Positions 8,957-18,108 of a stretch of DNA of 64,000 nt are shown in pieces. The notes beneath the pieces were generated by a model that did not search any database, was not told the origin of the DNA, and saw only the letters and a list, made by a program, of their open reading frames with translations. The stretch comes from Pirellulales bacterium (GTDB taxonomy: Bacteria; Planctomycetota; Planctomycetia; Pirellulales; Lacipirellulaceae). Position 1 is the first letter of the stretch. Every line of letters starts with the position of its first letter. Location: contig JANQOF010000055.1 of NCBI GenBank assembly GCA_028279215.1, positions 62,001 to 126,000 of the forward strand, written 5' to 3'. The position numbers and the translations under genes were made by a program.

Positions 8957-10027
8957 TTAAGGTTTTTTAACAAAAATCGATTTAGTCGCTAAATGCAGTC
9001 TCAGCGGCACTCTTTCAAAGCACCTGACCAATCCCCCCAGCAACACTGCAAGTGCCGCTGCAACAACACTTTGCGGCTCTGGAACCGATGCTAGTTGGCC
9101 GGCCGGAAGCGTGACACTGGCGGACGTGGTGCCGAAGTTGGTTTTCCACACGTCATAGTCGAGCGAGTCGATCACGCCGTCGGGCATACCGTCGGCACCA
9201 GTGCCAATCGGGACCGTGGCACCTAGCGTATCTCGCCAAATGCTGTAGTCGGCCAGATTCACGAAACCGTCTTCGTTGTAGTCGCCGGCGACGAGCAGTC
9301 CGAGGTCGTCACGGACAACGGTTGTGACTGGGAAGAAGCTTGATTTCGTACCAAGCTCCTGGGCGGTCCCGGGCACCGACTGAAATATGGCGCCTTCGTT
9401 GACGAAGCCGTTTCCCGTGTAGAACGCGGGAGTCTGACCAGGTGCGAACGTTCCGATAAAGAGTATTGCCGCATGTTGCCAGTCTGGGTCATCCATGAAG
9501 TCATCGGTGCCCCACGGAACGTTTTGCACGTTGGTCAACGTTGTCAACTGTGGGCCAATGGAACTGGTATCCGGATCCTTGCCCGGGTAATCCGGGCTAC
9601 CGCCCTCTGGGTCCATGATCGATCCAACCCCATAGAACCAGGGCTGTTCGTCACCCAAGTCGGCAGGCCCGACTGTAGCAGCAACGAATGAAAAATAGCC
9701 ACTAGCTGGAAAGGGTACCGTAAATCCAACTAGGCCGGCTTCCTCGCCGTTGTTGATCGTGCCAGTCGGGGTTACGACTGAGGTCTCAGGATCGGGCACA
9801 ATAATGTCGGTCAAACCAAGCGATAATCCCGCCAAGCCCGAACCACTCGTCTTCACAGCCAGCTCCCACGTGCCGCCCGAGTTGGGATCGGCGTTGTTGG
9901 CGTAGTCGAGGTTCAGGCTCACGTCGATGGTTTGACCGAGCGTATTCGAGGCTGCCACGAGTACGGCAACCAATACAAACACGGCGCGAGTCAGTTTGCC
10001 TGCAGCAGAATCCAAATTGACGTCCAC
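8957..10027 (-). CDS. PEP-CTERM-like protein with dockerin-like doublet
   Basis: A 356-residue exported protein. The GTG at 10027 is preferred because GAGG lies 7 nt upstream and a signal peptide follows (GKLTRAVFVLVAVLVAAS, cleavage near LGQ-T). An ATG at 10216 would add 63 unlikely residues. The C-terminal third holds a dockerin-like doublet: DYNEDGFVNLADYSIWRDTLG, then DGVIDSLDYDVWKTNFG. The end is a weak PEP-CTERM (VPEPQSVVAAALAVLLGGLV) with a longer basic tail than usual. The body is beta-rich with no catalytic motif. Probably a secreted surface protein. It is the first gene of the four-gene minus-strand PEP-CTERM island. Confidence 0.83.
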   Translation of the reverse strand: MDVNLDSAAGKLTRAVFVLVAVLVAASNTLGQTIDVSLNLDYANNADPNSGGTWELAVKTSGSGLAGLSLGLTDIIVPDPETSVVTPTGTINNGEEAGLVGFTVPFPASGYFSFVAATVGPADLGDEQPWFYGVGSIMDPEGGSPDYPGKDPDTSSIGPQLTTLTNVQNVPWGTDDFMDDPDWQHAAILFIGTFAPGQTPAFYTGNGFVNEGAIFQSVPGTAQELGTKSSFFPVTTVVRDDLGLLVAGDYNEDGFVNLADYSIWRDTLGATVPIGTGADGMPDGVIDSLDYDVWKTNFGTTSASVTLPAGQLASVPEPQSVVAAALAVLLGGLVRCFERVPLRLHLATKSIFVKKP

Positions 10028-10336
10028 CAATTGACCTCGCGAAAAGCGCCAAATAGCCCCAATACGCCAAACTGACCGAATCTGCCAAATGGCACTACTC
10101 ACCAGGACACGGCGTGCTTTATTTAATGCCACGGCGCGAGCCGGTATCGCAAGAGATATCCGCCCACCTTGGCTGCCAACGGCAGTCTGGCCCTGGGACG
10201 GGAGTCTCTGTTCCATTCCCTCAGTTTACTCGGGGCTGTGAAACTCTCAAGCGATTTTTCACCCGCCGAAGTCCCGCGATGATGGCACTAGACGTTAAGC
10301 ATAGCCACTCGCAGCTGGCCACATGCCGCCAAAGGT
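10028..10336. other. Intergenic region upstream of the PEP-CTERM-like gene
   Basis: This stretch lies between the GTG start of the minus-strand gene and the dispersed repeat. It presumably carries that gene's promoter. No gene or clear element is recognised. Confidence 0.4.
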
Positions 10337-10680
10337 CCATTTTGTCCCACCTGTCGGAAAACGATTATAGGCGACTCTATTCGCCTCTCATTATCCCTGC
10401 CGACTTTCGTTTCCCTCGTTTTTTCTCGACACTTTTTCATTTCTCAAGAAACGACTGAAGGCTCCAAATGTCCACCCGCGCGCCCTGAAAGGGACAAAAC
10501 GGACAATTGCCCCAGCGCTCCCCTCGTCCCGCAGCCCGCGCGTGAAAAACGTGACACGCTCGCCACTCGCTTGCGACCACTCGCCATTCGACACTCGCCT
10601 CTGACTTGCTAACAGCTGCCTACCGCTCACTTATACACAAGTACACTACCACAACCGGTGGCCCACTTTCTACAAGAATC
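10337..10680. repeat. Dispersed intergenic repeat, copy A
   Basis: About 344 bp that recurs at 35669-35945 and 62416-62752 in the same orientation. Conserved blocks in order are CCATTTTGTCC, AAAACGATT-TAG-CGACT, GTTTCCCTCG-TTTTCTCG, TTTTCATTT, AACGACTGAAG-CTCCAA, GAAAGGGACAAAACGGACAATTG and the right end GTGGCCCACTTTCTACAAGAATC. It is too short for a transposase, and no target-site duplication is evident. Each copy lies just upstream of a minus-strand gene. Confidence 0.75.
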
Positions 10681-10896
10681 CTTCCAGAAGCTCAGGAGTG
10701 GCTAGCACGGCAGACGCATTCCACTGCCCGCTGGCAGCTTGCAATTGCCACGGTGTGAAATATACGGGTCCACGTCGGGCAAGAATTTCGCTTCCGTCTA
10801 CAGTGGGATTCTGCATCCCGAAGGCGTAAACTCCAATGAGCGGGAAGCAGCCCGCTTCCTGGCATCTGGTCTTCATCCAATATCGATTCATCCAGC

Positions 10897-13626
10897 GTGG
10901 CCGAACTGCGAACCTTTGTATTCACCGACCTGGTTGGTTCGGTCGACTTGAAGAGCGAGATGCCTGGCGGCAGCGATGCCGAACGGGACGCGGCGTTCGT
11001 CACCCAAATTCTCTCGCCCCATCGCGATCGGATCGAGACCTATGCCGTCGACTTCGGCGGCCGTGTCGTGTCGACAGCCGGCGATGGTCACTTCCTGGTA
11101 TTCGCCGACGCGGCTTCGGCCGCACTGTGGGCCGTTGAGATTGTTCGGAGCCACGAGGACGACCCGCTGGCCAGCGATAGCGGGACCAAGGCCCAGGTAC
11201 GCATCAGCATGCATCTTGGATCGCCGCAGATCGATCCCCGCGATCCGCACAACTTCATTGGCAAAGCGGTCGACTATGCCGCGCGCTTGAACGACTTCTC
11301 CTCCAGCGGGCAAATCCTCGTGTCACGTGCTGCGCGGGCCATCTTGGAGGATGCGGGACTGAACGGAGTGTCGTTCCATTCGCACGGCCGCCGCGATCTC
11401 AAAGGGATCGGCGAGGTAGAAATCCACGAGTTGTTGTTCGACGGACGACCGCCTCAAGATACGCGCCGTACACCCACCACCGAAAAGCCCCGAGAGTGGA
11501 CCGTGCACGCCGAGACGGCGCCCTACGAGCAGATTGCCGGCTTGGTGCCCGAAGGTGGCGTGCCGGTGAGTTCCATTGCGGTGCGCCAGAAGAAACTTGG
11601 TAACTACGAGTTAGGTGACTTAGTAGGCGCTGGTGGCATGGGCGACGTGTTCAAGGCGCGGCATTCGCAGTTTGGTCGGTTGCGGGCGGTCAAAGTCATT
11701 AAGCCGCACTTAGTGGCTGCAGGCCAGCACGAAGTCGTCAAACGCTTCTACCAAGAGATCAAGGCGATTGGCGGCCTCGAGCATCCGAACATCGTTGTGG
11801 CGATCGACTCGTCGACGCCGGACGACGAGACACACTTCCTGGTAATGGAATATGTCGATGGCACGAGCGCCGGCGACCTGGTCGATCGGTTTGGTCCGAT
11901 GTCGATCGAGAATGCGTGCGAAGTCGCGCGACAAACAGCACTGGGACTCGACTACATCGCCAAGCAGGGTATGGTGCATCGAGACATCAAGCCATCGAAC
12001 TTGATGGTCACTACGGTAGCCACGCCGCACTTGATTACCGCCGACACACCAACCAGCCCGCAACCGCAACCGCTGATCAAGATTCTCGACTTGGGATTGG
12101 CCCTCTTGGTGGGCGACGATCACGAACGCCTTACGCGACTCGATCATCGCGCGATGGGCACAGCCATGTACATGAGCCCCGAGCAATGGCGCACTACCAG
12201 CGTCGACATTCGCTCCGACATCTACAGCCTGGGCTGCACACTGTACCATTTGCTAAGTGGTCGCCCACCCTTCTTCGACTCCGAGTTGCGACCGGAGAAG
12301 GCTCACGAGAAAGGTAAGGTGCCACCCATCCGCGGCGGAAAGCAGATTCCAAAGGGACTATGGAACGTCATCCGCAAAGCGCTGGCGAAGAACCCGGACG
12401 ATCGCTATGCGTCGCCCGCGGAATTGGCCGATAAACTGGCCCAGTTTGCCGTCGGCAACACGTTGGTCGACGTCGTGGAACAGGCGCGGCGGAAGCCACA
12501 GAACGAGCCGACGCAGCAAGGCCACTCAAGCGACACACTTCAAGCGGTTGGTAACCAGAGCGATACGTTGCTCGCCGGGCGGCGCCCCGGCTCGACGATT
12601 ACCGCGACCCCGCATGCCACGCGATGGTGGCTATGGGGTGTCAGCATCGCGTTGTGTGCGGCGGTGGGCGCGGGAGTATGGTTCGCCGATCAGGCATGGC
12701 GACGCTCCGCCGATTCCGACCGTTACAAGCAGCAACTCGTCGCTTCGCGGGAGACGGCTTCGCGCAGCCATGCCCAATTGGCGGTGAGGAGCGTTAACGA
12801 CGAAATCGGCACGCGGTTTAGAACGCTCATGAATCGAACCGAAGATGCCAACATTGACGTCGAAGACGGTAAGCGGGTCGATCTTAAGCAGCACATGGCC
12901 CGCGTGTCGGCGAATCCGCAAAACACCGCATTGTGGGAGCCGATTCAGAAGTGGATCGTTGCGGCCAAAGCAAAAGCGAATGCCGTTGCGCCGGCGAATA
13001 GCTGGTTCCTCGTAAGCGCCGATGGCACCCAAGTGGCCCGCGCCAAATGGTCGGACACCATATCGAACAATTACGCCTACCGCGACTACTTTCACGGCGA
13101 GGGCAAAGACTACCCGAAAGGTACGACCGGCTACGCCCCAACGAAGGACATCCACCTTTCCGCAGTCTACAAGAGCACCTCCAGCAAGCGGCTGAAGGTC
13201 GCGTTTAGCGTACCGATTTGGAACGAGCGCGCCCGCTCGGTTGCCGGTGTATTGGCAATGAGCGTCGACCTAGGCGACTTCGCGGTACTAGAGAAAGGCA
13301 TTCCTTCGGAAAAGGACGTGCTGCTGATCGACTTGCGTGCGGACGAAATTGAGAATGAGCCACGCAAGGGTTTGATCCTGCACCACAGCAAACACCTTGA
13401 GCGAAAGCCGAATGAGGCGCCTGCCCGAATTTCGACCGAGCTACTCGAACGCATCGAAGCCGCGCTCGCCAGCGGCGAATCGGTGATCGTGGATTACGCA
13501 GAACCGGCCGGACTCAATTCCGACCGGTACTGGTGCGCGATCGAACCGGTAAACGTGGAGCTGCGTGGGAGCGACGACGTGCTCGACACGCAGTGGGTGG
13601 TGATGGTGCAGGAGAAGCTACCCTGA
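10897..13626 (+). CDS. Class III nucleotide cyclase / Ser-Thr kinase / Cache-like sensor fusion
   Basis: A 909-residue protein starting at a GTG. An in-frame TGA at 10837 limits the upstream options. Residues 1-190 are a class III cyclase-like domain with metal-binding Asp in FTDLVGS (D11) and AGDGHFLVF (D63), but the usual Asn of the N-x3-R pair is Asp126 (GKAVDYAARL, Arg130 retained). Residues about 238-520 are a complete Hanks kinase: glycine loop VGAGGMGDVF, lysine in RAVKVIK, HRDIKPSN, DLG in place of DFG, and MSPEQW. One membrane helix (WWLWGVSIALCAAVGAGVWF, about 578-600) precedes a periplasmic region of about 300 residues resembling a double Cache sensor (NNYAYRDYFHGEG, SVPIWNERARSVAGVLAMSV). 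This suggests outside-to-inside signalling into kinase and cyclase outputs. Domain calls are by motif. Ligand and targets are unknown. Confidence 0.88.
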   Translation: MAELRTFVFTDLVGSVDLKSEMPGGSDAERDAAFVTQILSPHRDRIETYAVDFGGRVVSTAGDGHFLVFADAASAALWAVEIVRSHEDDPLASDSGTKAQVRISMHLGSPQIDPRDPHNFIGKAVDYAARLNDFSSSGQILVSRAARAILEDAGLNGVSFHSHGRRDLKGIGEVEIHELLFDGRPPQDTRRTPTTEKPREWTVHAETAPYEQIAGLVPEGGVPVSSIAVRQKKLGNYELGDLVGAGGMGDVFKARHSQFGRLRAVKVIKPHLVAAGQHEVVKRFYQEIKAIGGLEHPNIVVAIDSSTPDDETHFLVMEYVDGTSAGDLVDRFGPMSIENACEVARQTALGLDYIAKQGMVHRDIKPSNLMVTTVATPHLITADTPTSPQPQPLIKILDLGLALLVGDDHERLTRLDHRAMGTAMYMSPEQWRTTSVDIRSDIYSLGCTLYHLLSGRPPFFDSELRPEKAHEKGKVPPIRGGKQIPKGLWNVIRKALAKNPDDRYASPAELADKLAQFAVGNTLVDVVEQARRKPQNEPTQQGHSSDTLQAVGNQSDTLLAGRRPGSTITATPHATRWWLWGVSIALCAAVGAGVWFADQAWRRSADSDRYKQQLVASRETASRSHAQLAVRSVNDEIGTRFRTLMNRTEDANIDVEDGKRVDLKQHMARVSANPQNTALWEPIQKWIVAAKAKANAVAPANSWFLVSADGTQVARAKWSDTISNNYAYRDYFHGEGKDYPKGTTGYAPTKDIHLSAVYKSTSSKRLKVAFSVPIWNERARSVAGVLAMSVDLGDFAVLEKGIPSEKDVLLIDLRADEIENEPRKGLILHHSKHLERKPNEAPARISTELLERIEAALASGESVIVDYAEPAGLNSDRYWCAIEPVNVELRGSDDVLDTQWVVMVQEKLP

Positions 13627-13630
13627 GCCG

Positions 13631-14122
13631 CTACATTACTATCGGCTTGCCGAGCTTTCGACGAACCGGCACAAACTGGCCGGCGTGCATCATGCCGTGC
13701 GTGGCCAGCAAGATCCACACGTTGCCCATGGTTGGGAACATCTGACGGAAACTCTCGGGCGCCGGCTGATCGAAGTCGGCTTCGGAGACTTTTTCGAGCG
13801 CCGCTTTGCTCGCCGCGTGAACCTTATCGAACAGGTCGAGGTACTCTTGCTTCGTGCAGAAGTCGGCCGGGTTGTCGTTGCCCACTTGCTCCTTGCTATG
13901 CTTGTCGGCAAAACCTTCAGGCAGTTCCGGCTCAGCTCCCGGCGCTACCATGCTGAGCAACATTGCCTCTGACGAAATCAAATGCCCTAGTTGCCAGGCC
14001 AAGTGATTGCATCCCTCGCCGGGCCGCTGCATCAAATCGGCGTCGGACAAGTCCGCAACGTAGCCGTTGAGTACGAAAGAACTCGTATCGAGCGTTGCCG
14101 CGATGGCAGATTTGGTATCCAT
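13631..14122 (-). CDS. DinB-like four-helix protein
   Basis: A 163-residue soluble protein of DinB/YfiT-type pattern: an N-terminal helix, GEGCNHLAWQLGHL, and a C-terminal LLATHGMMHAGQFVPVRRKLG, where the spaced histidines are the usual metal site of DinB_2 proteins. Such proteins are often thiol-dependent transferases or stress proteins, but the substrate cannot be read here. The ATG at 14122 is favoured over 14128 because AAGGA sits 8 nt before it and only 2 nt before the upstream ATG. Its stop is 4 bp from the stop of the converging kinase gene, with no room for a separate terminator. Confidence 0.8.
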   Translation of the reverse strand: MDTKSAIAATLDTSSFVLNGYVADLSDADLMQRPGEGCNHLAWQLGHLISSEAMLLSMVAPGAEPELPEGFADKHSKEQVGNDNPADFCTKQEYLDLFDKVHAASKAALEKVSEADFDQPAPESFRQMFPTMGNVWILLATHGMMHAGQFVPVRRKLGKPIVM

Positions 14123-14249
14123 GGTCATGTTCCTTTGAATTCGTTGGTACGAATCGCACGCCGTGCGTTAGTGTACCGCGAGAGCGTCGAGTCCATCCAC
14201 CACCCTATGCCGAGCCACACGGCCTGTCGGTTAGCTATCGCACCGTTGG

Positions 14250-15722
14250 CTAGGTGGCAGAAGTGGCCGGTTCGGGTGCAGCGTTCTCAAGGTCGGGCGG
14301 CGAGTGCTCGATCACTCGCATCGAACGCCAGGCACCGCCCAGGAATCGCCATAAGAAGATCAGGCCGAGCGACCACACCCACGCGGTGATCAGTGCCCAG
14401 CAGCCATAGATTCCAACCTCCAGTCGCTCGACCGCGACCCAACTCAAGACACTCATCGTGGTGGCCATGACCAAACTCACCCACAGGACAAACTGTGTGT
14501 CGCCGGCACCCTTGATGGCGCTGCTGAACACCATAAGCGTGGCATCCAGCAGGTTGTAGGCCGCGACGAATCGTAGCAACGTCACCGCCACGTGGTGAAC
14601 CGCGGCTCGGGTTTCGGCCGAGCGATCACCCGCAAAGAAACTGGCGAGGAACAAATCGGGCACCACCAGGTAAAGTAGCGAGATGCTCGCCATGTACGCT
14701 AGCGCTACTTGGAGCGACGTCCACGTGGCGCGGGCCGCCAGGTCGTCGCGGTCTTCTCCCAGGTGCTGACCAACGAGAATACTGGCGGCCATCGACATAC
14801 CCCACACCGGCATAAACGCCAGCGTGCTGATCGAGAACGCCATGGTAGTGGCCTCGGCCTCTGTCGTACCCAGCCGGCCAACGAGCAAGATGAACACGGT
14901 GAAACCCATGACGTCGAGCACCAACTGCATGCCGCTCGGACCACCGAAGTAAACGAGGCGACCGAACAACGCAGAGTCCCATCGCATGCCGCGCAAAGTG
15001 CCAAACTGCTCGCGGTTGTGTCGCTGCATAAGCAGTGCCACGTAGATGGCGGCTTTGAGCCACAAGGCGATCACCGTCGCCCAACCCGCTCCGGCGATGC
15101 CCATGGCCGGGAATCCAAACTTGCCGAAGATCAGCACCCAATCGAGCGCGAGATTGACGAGCGCCACGATCGTATCGACCACCATCACGACCTTAGTTTT
15201 TCCGCGCCCGCTATAGAACGACGCCAACGCTTGGGCGACAATCATCGCGGGCGCGCCCCACAGTAGAATTTGAAAGTAGGTGACCTCCAAACGCTGAATG
15301 TTCGAGGTGTGATCGGCCAAATTGAAGATCGACGGAGCGATGGGAATTGCCATCAACATGAGCGGTGCCGCAATAAGCGACAGCCACACGCCTTGCCACA
15401 CAGCCACGCCTATTCGCTCGTAACGCTCGGCACCGTAGTACTGCGACACGAACGTGTTGGTGTACATCGCAATGCCCAATGGCAGGCAAATTGCGGAGAA
15501 CCATACGGTACCGGCTGCGAATGCCGCCGACATGGCGTCGCCCGACTCCCACTTCAATAGCACGCGGTCGACGAAGGTCATCACAGTCCACGACAGACTC
15601 GAAACGACCAGCGGAAGCGCGACGCTACAGACTTCCCGACCACCCGCCGGACGCTCCCACCAACCGCTCGAGTCGGCGTCATGCGTTGTTGACTCGGTTT
15701 GAGGTGTGGCGTGAGGATCCAT
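14250..15722 (-). CDS. MATE family multidrug/metabolite efflux transporter
   Basis: A 490-residue inner-membrane protein with about twelve hydrophobic helices and the two-fold MATE organisation: the N-terminal half has REVCSVALPLVVSSLSWTVM and FVDRVLLKW, and the middle loop has GRGKTKVVMVVDTIVALVNL. The second half begins near FGGPSGMQLVLDVMGF and includes AIKGAGDT. Family members export cationic drugs or metabolites by Na+ or H+ antiport, and the substrate here is unknown. The ATG at 15722 has a modest AGGCG upstream. A TTG at 15773 would add 17 residues. About 20 residues of hydrophilic N-terminus precede the first helix. Confidence 0.9.
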   Translation of the reverse strand: MDPHATPQTESTTHDADSSGWWERPAGGREVCSVALPLVVSSLSWTVMTFVDRVLLKWESGDAMSAAFAAGTVWFSAICLPLGIAMYTNTFVSQYYGAERYERIGVAVWQGVWLSLIAAPLMLMAIPIAPSIFNLADHTSNIQRLEVTYFQILLWGAPAMIVAQALASFYSGRGKTKVVMVVDTIVALVNLALDWVLIFGKFGFPAMGIAGAGWATVIALWLKAAIYVALLMQRHNREQFGTLRGMRWDSALFGRLVYFGGPSGMQLVLDVMGFTVFILLVGRLGTTEAEATTMAFSISTLAFMPVWGMSMAASILVGQHLGEDRDDLAARATWTSLQVALAYMASISLLYLVVPDLFLASFFAGDRSAETRAAVHHVAVTLLRFVAAYNLLDATLMVFSSAIKGAGDTQFVLWVSLVMATTMSVLSWVAVERLEVGIYGCWALITAWVWSLGLIFLWRFLGGAWRSMRVIEHSPPDLENAAPEPATSAT

Positions 15723-15851
15723 GACATCGCCTGTGGTCGAGGATAGACTTCCGGTGCTGAGTGTCTCAGACAATCCCGGTATCGGGAAGGTTCACTAGCA
15801 TCACAAGAATTGGTCCGCAGCATCCGGGCCGCCACCTATTATTCTTCCACG

Positions 15852-16904
15852 CTACTCTTCCACGACGCCATTTCGCTGCACGATTCCGCGATGCAGCACA
15901 CCTGCAAACAAGTGCTGGACAAGCGTCATGGTGAAGACCGGCAGCAATAACACGGGGTGATCGACCAGCACGTCGCTCGCCAGCGCGATGGCGAGCCCGG
16001 TGTTCTTCATGGTGAGCGAATAATCGAGCGCGGTGATGGCTCGCCCATCCGCCCGAAAATACCCGCCGAGCAATTGCGCCATAGCCAAGCCCACGGCGCA
16101 CAGTACCAGCGCCATGCCGACGCATACGGCAAGCGACTCGATGCGCAGATCGTCGCGCATTTGCGGCAGAGCAACCGAGGCATTGGCATAGTTCAACAGT
16201 AGCAGCGTCGCTGCGCTCACCAACAGTACATTCGACCTCTGATGGGCGACTCGCTCGGGGCCTACTAGCCACCGCACGATCATCCCCAGGAAGGTTGGCA
16301 GCAGCACCCACACTACGAATTCCAGACCTGTGAAACTGTTTGTGACTTGTTCCAACGCGCTCGCTTCTACCGCCGAGAACGAAAGCCCCAGCAGTCTCAG
16401 TGACAACGGAATGAGCCACGGGCAAACGATAATCGATAGCACCACCAGCGCAAGCGCCCAAGCCAGTTCGCCCCGCGACTGCTGTGTCCAGGCAGCAGCC
16501 GAGTTGGCCACCGGCATGGCGGCCACTAGTGCGAATCCAAGTAGTAGCTTCGAAGCGGTGGTCGCTTCGGTCACGAACGGCAACACCCACCAAGCGACGA
16601 GCACCACGGCCACCGGCGCCAGCCATACTGCCGCCAAGGACGAAACCAACAACCCGGGACGATTCCCTACCAGCGTAAGGCGGCGCAACTCAACGCCAAG
16701 CGCGGCAAGAAACAGCAGAACTGCCACGAGCAATTGCGATACGCTTGGCCGCAGAATCTCGGGCCACGAATAGGGAAGCGGGAAACCATGAATCACCTGC
16801 CCAGCGCCAGGTTTCAAGAAGGCAAGCCCGTAGCAAAGCACAAGCAGAACGGGCAAGTGCCGCCGGACCGACTCGCTGAGCGTCGTTAGATACCTCTCGA
16901 ACAT
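15852..16904 (-). CDS. Sodium-dependent transporter of the BASS (bile acid:Na+ symporter-like) family
   Basis: A 350-residue membrane protein with nine to ten hydrophobic helices. The pattern LLLGFALVAAMPVANSAAAW in the first half and DYSLTMKNTGLAIALAS in the second matches the two crossover regions of BASS/ACR3-like carriers. The second motif corresponds to the Na+-site helix break (usually QN, here KN). Such proteins import organic anions or export arsenite, and the substrate cannot be deduced. The start at 16904 is ATG. It lies upstream of the MATE gene on the same strand with a gap of about 130 bp, so a shared transcript is possible but not evident. Confidence 0.75.
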   Translation of the reverse strand: MFERYLTTLSESVRRHLPVLLVLCYGLAFLKPGAGQVIHGFPLPYSWPEILRPSVSQLLVAVLLFLAALGVELRRLTLVGNRPGLLVSSLAAVWLAPVAVVLVAWWVLPFVTEATTASKLLLGFALVAAMPVANSAAAWTQQSRGELAWALALVVLSIIVCPWLIPLSLRLLGLSFSAVEASALEQVTNSFTGLEFVVWVLLPTFLGMIVRWLVGPERVAHQRSNVLLVSAATLLLLNYANASVALPQMRDDLRIESLAVCVGMALVLCAVGLAMAQLLGGYFRADGRAITALDYSLTMKNTGLAIALASDVLVDHPVLLLPVFTMTLVQHLFAGVLHRGIVQRNGVVEE

Positions 16905-17075
16905 CTAGGCTGTTGCCGGGGACCCAAGGTGCCAATTCGTCAGCCGCCAGCGGTACCCGGCAGCGTAAATGCCAGTGTAGCAGCCTGGAAACATCGGCCG
17001 CCACATTGGTTTTCGCCTAGAAAACGCAGTGTATTCGCGAAGCGCCGCGGCAAACTACTCCTCGACTTCACGGCC

Positions 17076-17876
17076 CTAGTTGCCCAGTTGGCGATTCAAG
17101 TCGGCGATCTGTCGTTGCAGTTCGCCGATGCTCAAATCGGCTTCGTCACGAAAGGCGGAGAGGGCGTCTCGCAGGTGGGCGACTTCCGCGCGAAGCTGTT
17201 CCAATTCGGGTTGGCTCGTTGCATGTGAGGTGGAGCCAACGGGCGCTGGACGACTACGCTGGTCTGAAGGCTCGCCGGCAGGGTTTGCTGCGGTCGATGG
17301 CATTGGCGTCGGGGACACATCGACGGGTGTGGCCGCGTCATGTTCGCGGCGGACTTTTTCCATCTCACGCGGCTGATACAAATTGTGCGTTACCACCGCC
17401 CCACGTCCTGGCGGCGTCAGGTAAACCACGAGCGACTTTGCCTGCAAGCTTTCGAGTATCGGTCCAAGCTCGGCGATGCCCTTGATCGGCTCCATGCGGG
17501 CTGCCCGTCCACGCAACTCGCCAACGGTCTGCGCTCCGCGCAATAGCAGCTCGGCCATGACGGCCATTTCCACCTTGTCGACGCCGAGCCATTCGTATCC
17601 CAAGTGGCGAAACTTCTCCACGCGACCATCGCCTTGAATGATCGCCACCGCGCCCGACTCGCGCAATCGATCAATGGCGTCTTCCACCTGGTCTTCGTCG
17701 ACACTCATCTGTGGAAATCGGTTGCTCTTTTGATTCGAACCAGTCACCAGACCTTTGAGTGTCAGCGGATAAGCGTCGGGCGTGGTCTTAGCCTTTTCGA
17801 TGAGCACACCGAGCACACGTCGCTCGATCGCTTCAAGTGGCCTACGTCTTGGTGCGCCGTCGAATGCTTCTGTCAT
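17076..17876 (-). CDS. YceH/DUF480 family winged-helix protein
   Basis: A 266-residue cytoplasmic protein. The first about 175 residues match the YceH family: RRVLGVLIEKAKTTPDAYPL, NQKSNRFPQM, EDAIDRLRESG, YEWLGVDKVEMAVMAELLLRG and TVGELRGRAARM, which form two winged-helix domains. The C-terminal extension is Pro/Ser-rich, then a leucine-zipper-like coiled coil (about residues 220-264, LEQLRAEVAHLRDALSAF), as in many family members. The molecular role is not established, although the fold suggests DNA or protein binding. The start at 17876 (MTEAFDG) is the first ATG giving the family N-terminus. An ATG at 17930 is less likely. Confidence 0.88.
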   Translation of the reverse strand: MTEAFDGAPRRRPLEAIERRVLGVLIEKAKTTPDAYPLTLKGLVTGSNQKSNRFPQMSVDEDQVEDAIDRLRESGAVAIIQGDGRVEKFRHLGYEWLGVDKVEMAVMAELLLRGAQTVGELRGRAARMEPIKGIAELGPILESLQAKSLVVYLTPPGRGAVVTHNLYQPREMEKVRREHDAATPVDVSPTPMPSTAANPAGEPSDQRSRPAPVGSTSHATSQPELEQLRAEVAHLRDALSAFRDEADLSIGELQRQIADLNRQLGN

Positions 17877-17991
17877 CCGTGTTCGTCCCTGCCGCGGTAG
17901 CAACTGCCAGTGAACCCCATCTGGGAGCAATGTTACCGTGACGCATGGCCAACGACAACGAGCCTCCGAGAATCGGGGCCACCTAATAAGA

Positions 17992-18024
17992 AACCGGAGC
18001 CCCTCGCAAGGAGGAGCCCCGGTT
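17992..18024 (-). terminator. Rho-independent terminator of the Cys-rich porin gene
   Basis: A stem of 14 bp with G-T pairs: AACCGGAGCCCCTC / GAGGAGCCCCGGTT, loop GCAAG. Read on the minus strand it is followed by TCTTATT. It lies 85 bp after the porin stop at 18109. Confidence 0.75.
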
Positions 18025-18108
18025 GGTGGATAATCAAGGTGTCGCTACTAGGAATCTAGGTGCCGTTCATGTAGTCAGCAAACAACTTTTTCCGACAGGT
18101 CCAAACTC

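Noticed and set aside
10391..10630. Peptide reading GAIVRFVPF on the minus strand of repeat copies A and C
   Set aside because: The frame is not maintained in copy B, where insertions and deletions shift it, so conservation is at the DNA level and coding is unlikely.
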